This document shows positions 61,744 through 64,000 of a DNA stretch of 64,000 nt, one piece after another; position 1 is the stretch's first letter; the number at the start of each line of letters is the position of its first letter. This DNA comes from Pectobacterium atrosepticum (GTDB lineage Bacteria > Pseudomonadota > Gammaproteobacteria > Enterobacterales > Enterobacteriaceae), in the NCBI GenBank assembly GCA_019056595.1, contig CP036163.1, positions 3,534,001 to 3,598,000 on the forward strand, read 5' to 3'. Under the pieces are notes generated by a model. The model ran no database searches. It was given only the letters and a program-made list of their open reading frames with translations, and was not told the origin of the DNA. Position numbers and translations under genes: made by a program.

Positions 61744-64000
61744 ATGACTTTTTCCCGCTCAAAATCTGGTTCAGCCTTAACGCGCACGCCGCGTCAGGCG
61801 TGGGTATTGGAACCGCGCATGATGTTTGATGCCGCTGCTGTGGTCACTGCGGTGGATGTGGCTGCGCACGTTGCCGTTGCGGCAACGGATTCCGCGCCCG
61901 GCGTCGATGCCACGCCGGTTAAGGCAACGGTCACCATCACCGATTCCAGCGACAGCTTTGCACCGATTGATCTGTTCAGCGGCGTTAGCGTGTCAGCGGA
62001 TAACGGCGGGCAGGAACTGAAAGATCTCGTGATTACCGTCAACCGCACGGGCGCAAATCAGGCAATCGTCATCGACGGTACTGACATTACGCTGGAAGCC
62101 GCTAATGGCGCAAAAACAACAGCGGGTGATGGACAATACAGCTATACCGTTGCGGTGAGTGGCGCGACGACAACCATCACGGTGAGTATTGAGTCATCTG
62201 CTGATGCATTTGAGCCTACTGACGTTGCGAAACTGATCGACGGTATCGCCTATAAACCACTCGATAAAACCGTGGCTGGCGGCGATGTGACGGTAACGCT
62301 GAAAAGCCTGAGTGACGACAGCGACACTGCTGACCTGAATATCCACGCGACTATCACTGTTGACAGCAAGATCAATGTGGCGCCCGTGGTGTCTGCATCG
62401 GATGCGCCAGAACTGGCCGAATTAATCATCGTACCCGGTATGGAATCGCCACAGGACGTGCGTTACTCCAATAATGGCGAGCGTGCCTATGCCATAGGAA
62501 TCGATGGCACACTGGGTGTCTTTACCGTTGGCGAGCATGGCAAACTGACGTTGAGCCAAACGCTGAGTGATATCAGCGCGCTCAAGGATGTGAAAGACAT
62601 CGCGCTGAGTGCGGACAATCGTTCACTTTATGCCATCACGGGCGATAGCAATATTGTCGCACTTAGCCTTGACGACAATGGGCAGATAATTCGGCTCAGC
62701 GGCAGCGATGAGCTGCCGGTATATACCCAGACGATTGCTGTGCAAAACGGCAATATTACCGGACTTGCTGTCTCCAGCGATGGCACTCAGGTTTATGTCA
62801 CTACGCAATGGAACGGCATGATCGTCTTTACTCGCGATGCGACGACGGGCAGCCTGACATTCTTCCAGCGCGTGAATGAGAGCGGAATCGATCGCAGCGG
62901 CATTGTGGCGAGCAGCGGTAACTATGTTGTCACGATGGGGATGGGGGCAAAGCACACGCTGTCGGTTTTCCAGCGGAGTGAAACCGGAACATTAACCTCT
63001 GTCGCGACGCTGGAAACGTCTGGGGAAGGTTATGGCGCAGTAGATTACCAACTGACGATCTCGAAGGATCAGCAGTTCATCTACGTCGCCGATCCTGACA
63101 GCGGTGAAATCAGCGTCTATCAACTGCGCGATGGTACTGAAGGGAAGACGCTGACCCGCACGGATACGAAAACGCTGGAAGGTGTCAACGCACTCTATCT
63201 TAACGCCGACGGTAGCCAGCTCTATGCCTTGAGCAGCGAAGGTGCATTACAGATTTACAGCGTCAACGCCTCTACGGGTGCGCTAAGCGAAAGCGGCCAG
63301 ATTAAGGATATTGGCGATACGCGCGGCATGGTGCTGTCGCCAGATGGGCAATCACTGCTGGTTGCTGGCGAGGCGATTCAGCGCTTTAGCGCGTTACGCA
63401 CTTATCTCTATGGCAGCGACTTACCGTTTGCCGATCATATTGCGCTTTCGGATAGCAATCTGGATGTGTTAAACGGCGGCGCAGGTAACTATAACGGTGC
63501 CACACTGACTATCGGTCGTGAAACGCCTTCCGCAGACGATCAATTCGGCCTGAGTGCAGGTAACAGCCTGACGCTGCAAGACGGAAAAATTCTGCAAGCA
63601 GGTGCAGAAATTGGCACCTTTGCACAGAGTCAGGGCACGCTCAGCGTAACCTTTACCGCTGATGTGACGAAAGAAACCGCCAATGCTGTCCTGAAACAGA
63701 TTACCTACCACAATGTCGGCAGCCAGAGCACCACCGACGCGGTAGTGCTGACGGTGACAGCGAACGATGGAGAGCTGAACAGCACGGTGACCACTGTCGC
63801 GTTGCTGTTGACCGCCAATAGTGCGCCAACGCTGGTTAGCCAGGGCGGAAGCAACCTGACGCTGGATACGCGTGGCGCATCCGTCACACTATTCAAAGAT
63901 ACGGCGATCAACACCGGGGAAGCCGGACAGGCACTGACCAAACTGTCGATAGGTATTGATGGCCTAAACAACCCGCATCAGGAATACCTGACGGTGGATG
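61744..64000 (+). CDS. Giant LEPR-motif surface protein, N-terminal part (runs off window)
   Basis: The frame opens at the ATG at 61744 (AGGA ten bases upstream) and stays open to the window end, at least 752 codons. Residues 22-31 are LEPRMMFDAA, a motif near the N-terminus of very large exported repeat proteins. Residues about 60-220 look like cadherin/VCBS-type beta domains. Residues about 225-560 form a beta-propeller of YncE/lactonase type (ALSADNRSLYAI, LAVSSDGTQVYV, LYLNADGSQLYAL, LSPDGQSLLVAG). Further beta-repeat domains follow. It is probably a type I-secreted adhesin; the secretion partner is not in view. Confidence 0.82.
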   Translation, partial: MTFSRSKSGSALTRTPRQAWVLEPRMMFDAAAVVTAVDVAAHVAVAATDSAPGVDATPVKATVTITDSSDSFAPIDLFSGVSVSADNGGQELKDLVITVNRTGANQAIVIDGTDITLEAANGAKTTAGDGQYSYTVAVSGATTTITVSIESSADAFEPTDVAKLIDGIAYKPLDKTVAGGDVTVTLKSLSDDSDTADLNIHATITVDSKINVAPVVSASDAPELAELIIVPGMESPQDVRYSNNGERAYAIGIDGTLGVFTVGEHGKLTLSQTLSDISALKDVKDIALSADNRSLYAITGDSNIVALSLDDNGQIIRLSGSDELPVYTQTIAVQNGNITGLAVSSDGTQVYVTTQWNGMIVFTRDATTGSLTFFQRVNESGIDRSGIVASSGNYVVTMGMGAKHTLSVFQRSETGTLTSVATLETSGEGYGAVDYQLTISKDQQFIYVADPDSGEISVYQLRDGTEGKTLTRTDTKTLEGVNALYLNADGSQLYALSSEGALQIYSVNASTGALSESGQIKDIGDTRGMVLSPDGQSLLVAGEAIQRFSALRTYLYGSDLPFADHIALSDSNLDVLNGGAGNYNGATLTIGRETPSADDQFGLSAGNSLTLQDGKILQAGAEIGTFAQSQGTLSVTFTADVTKETANAVLKQITYHNVGSQSTTDAVVLTVTANDGELNSTVTTVALLLTANSAPTLVSQGGSNLTLDTRGASVTLFKDTAINTGEAGQALTKLSIGIDGLNNPHQEYLTVD

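Overview
The window reads as chromosome of a soft-rot enterobacterium (Pectobacteriaceae, most likely Pectobacterium). This is inferred from the gene order and from protein sequences that sit close to E. coli, Yersinia and Serratia families as I remember them; no database was searched. The core consists of the block ygfZ / sdhE-ygfX ... fldB ... xerD-dsbC-recJ-prfB-lysS, a tRNA-Gly(CCC), lpxP, ghxP-yjcE and a complete Tad (Flp pilus) locus.

Layout. 1-3.4 kb: the distal part of a glycerophosphodiester uptake operon (GpdQ diesterase, ABC ATPase, binding protein). 3.4-8.2 kb: a raffinose/melibiose-type operon rafR-rafA-rafB on the minus strand, with two 14-bp palindromic operators flanking the -35 box. 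8.2-12 kb: an HD phosphohydrolase, yqfA, ygfZ and sdhE-ygfX. 12.1-21.2 kb: an AT-rich accessory island between ygfX and rlmF/fldB. It holds two secreted proteins, an orphan with a zinc-type Cys/His cluster, a resolvase preceded by iteron-like repeats, a stand-alone single-subunit polymerase (motifs A, B and C of the Pol I / T7 RNA polymerase fold), and a large serine recombinase. 21.3-23.2 kb: rlmF, an STN-like lipoprotein and fldB. 23.2-27.5 kb: a second insertion between fldB and xerD, with LprI-like and DUF4189 periplasmic proteins, two IS3-family scars and yhjE. 27.8-36 kb: xerD-dsbC-recJ-prfB(+1 frameshift)-lysS, an AraC/LysE pair and the tRNA.

36.4-40.6 kb: a PspA/IM30 paralogue with a large membrane partner, an NTF2-like protein and a DUF1176 protein. 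41-46 kb: lpxP; a CRP-controlled transcription unit with two tiny genes, one of which looks like azuC; ghxP-yjcE with an ERIC element between them. 46.4-64 kb: a two-component system behind a good Fur box, the tad locus (flp, tadV, rcpC, rcpA, cpaD, tadZ, tadA-G), then the start of a giant LEPR-motif surface protein that runs off the window.

Functional threads. Two sugar/phosphate scavenging operons suit a plant-associated lifestyle. The two-component system is probably the local regulator of the pilus and is likely iron-responsive. The items that most deserve follow-up are the solitary polymerase in the 12-21 kb island, the two-peptide azuC-like operon at 42.1-42.3 kb, and the PspA/TPR-membrane pair.
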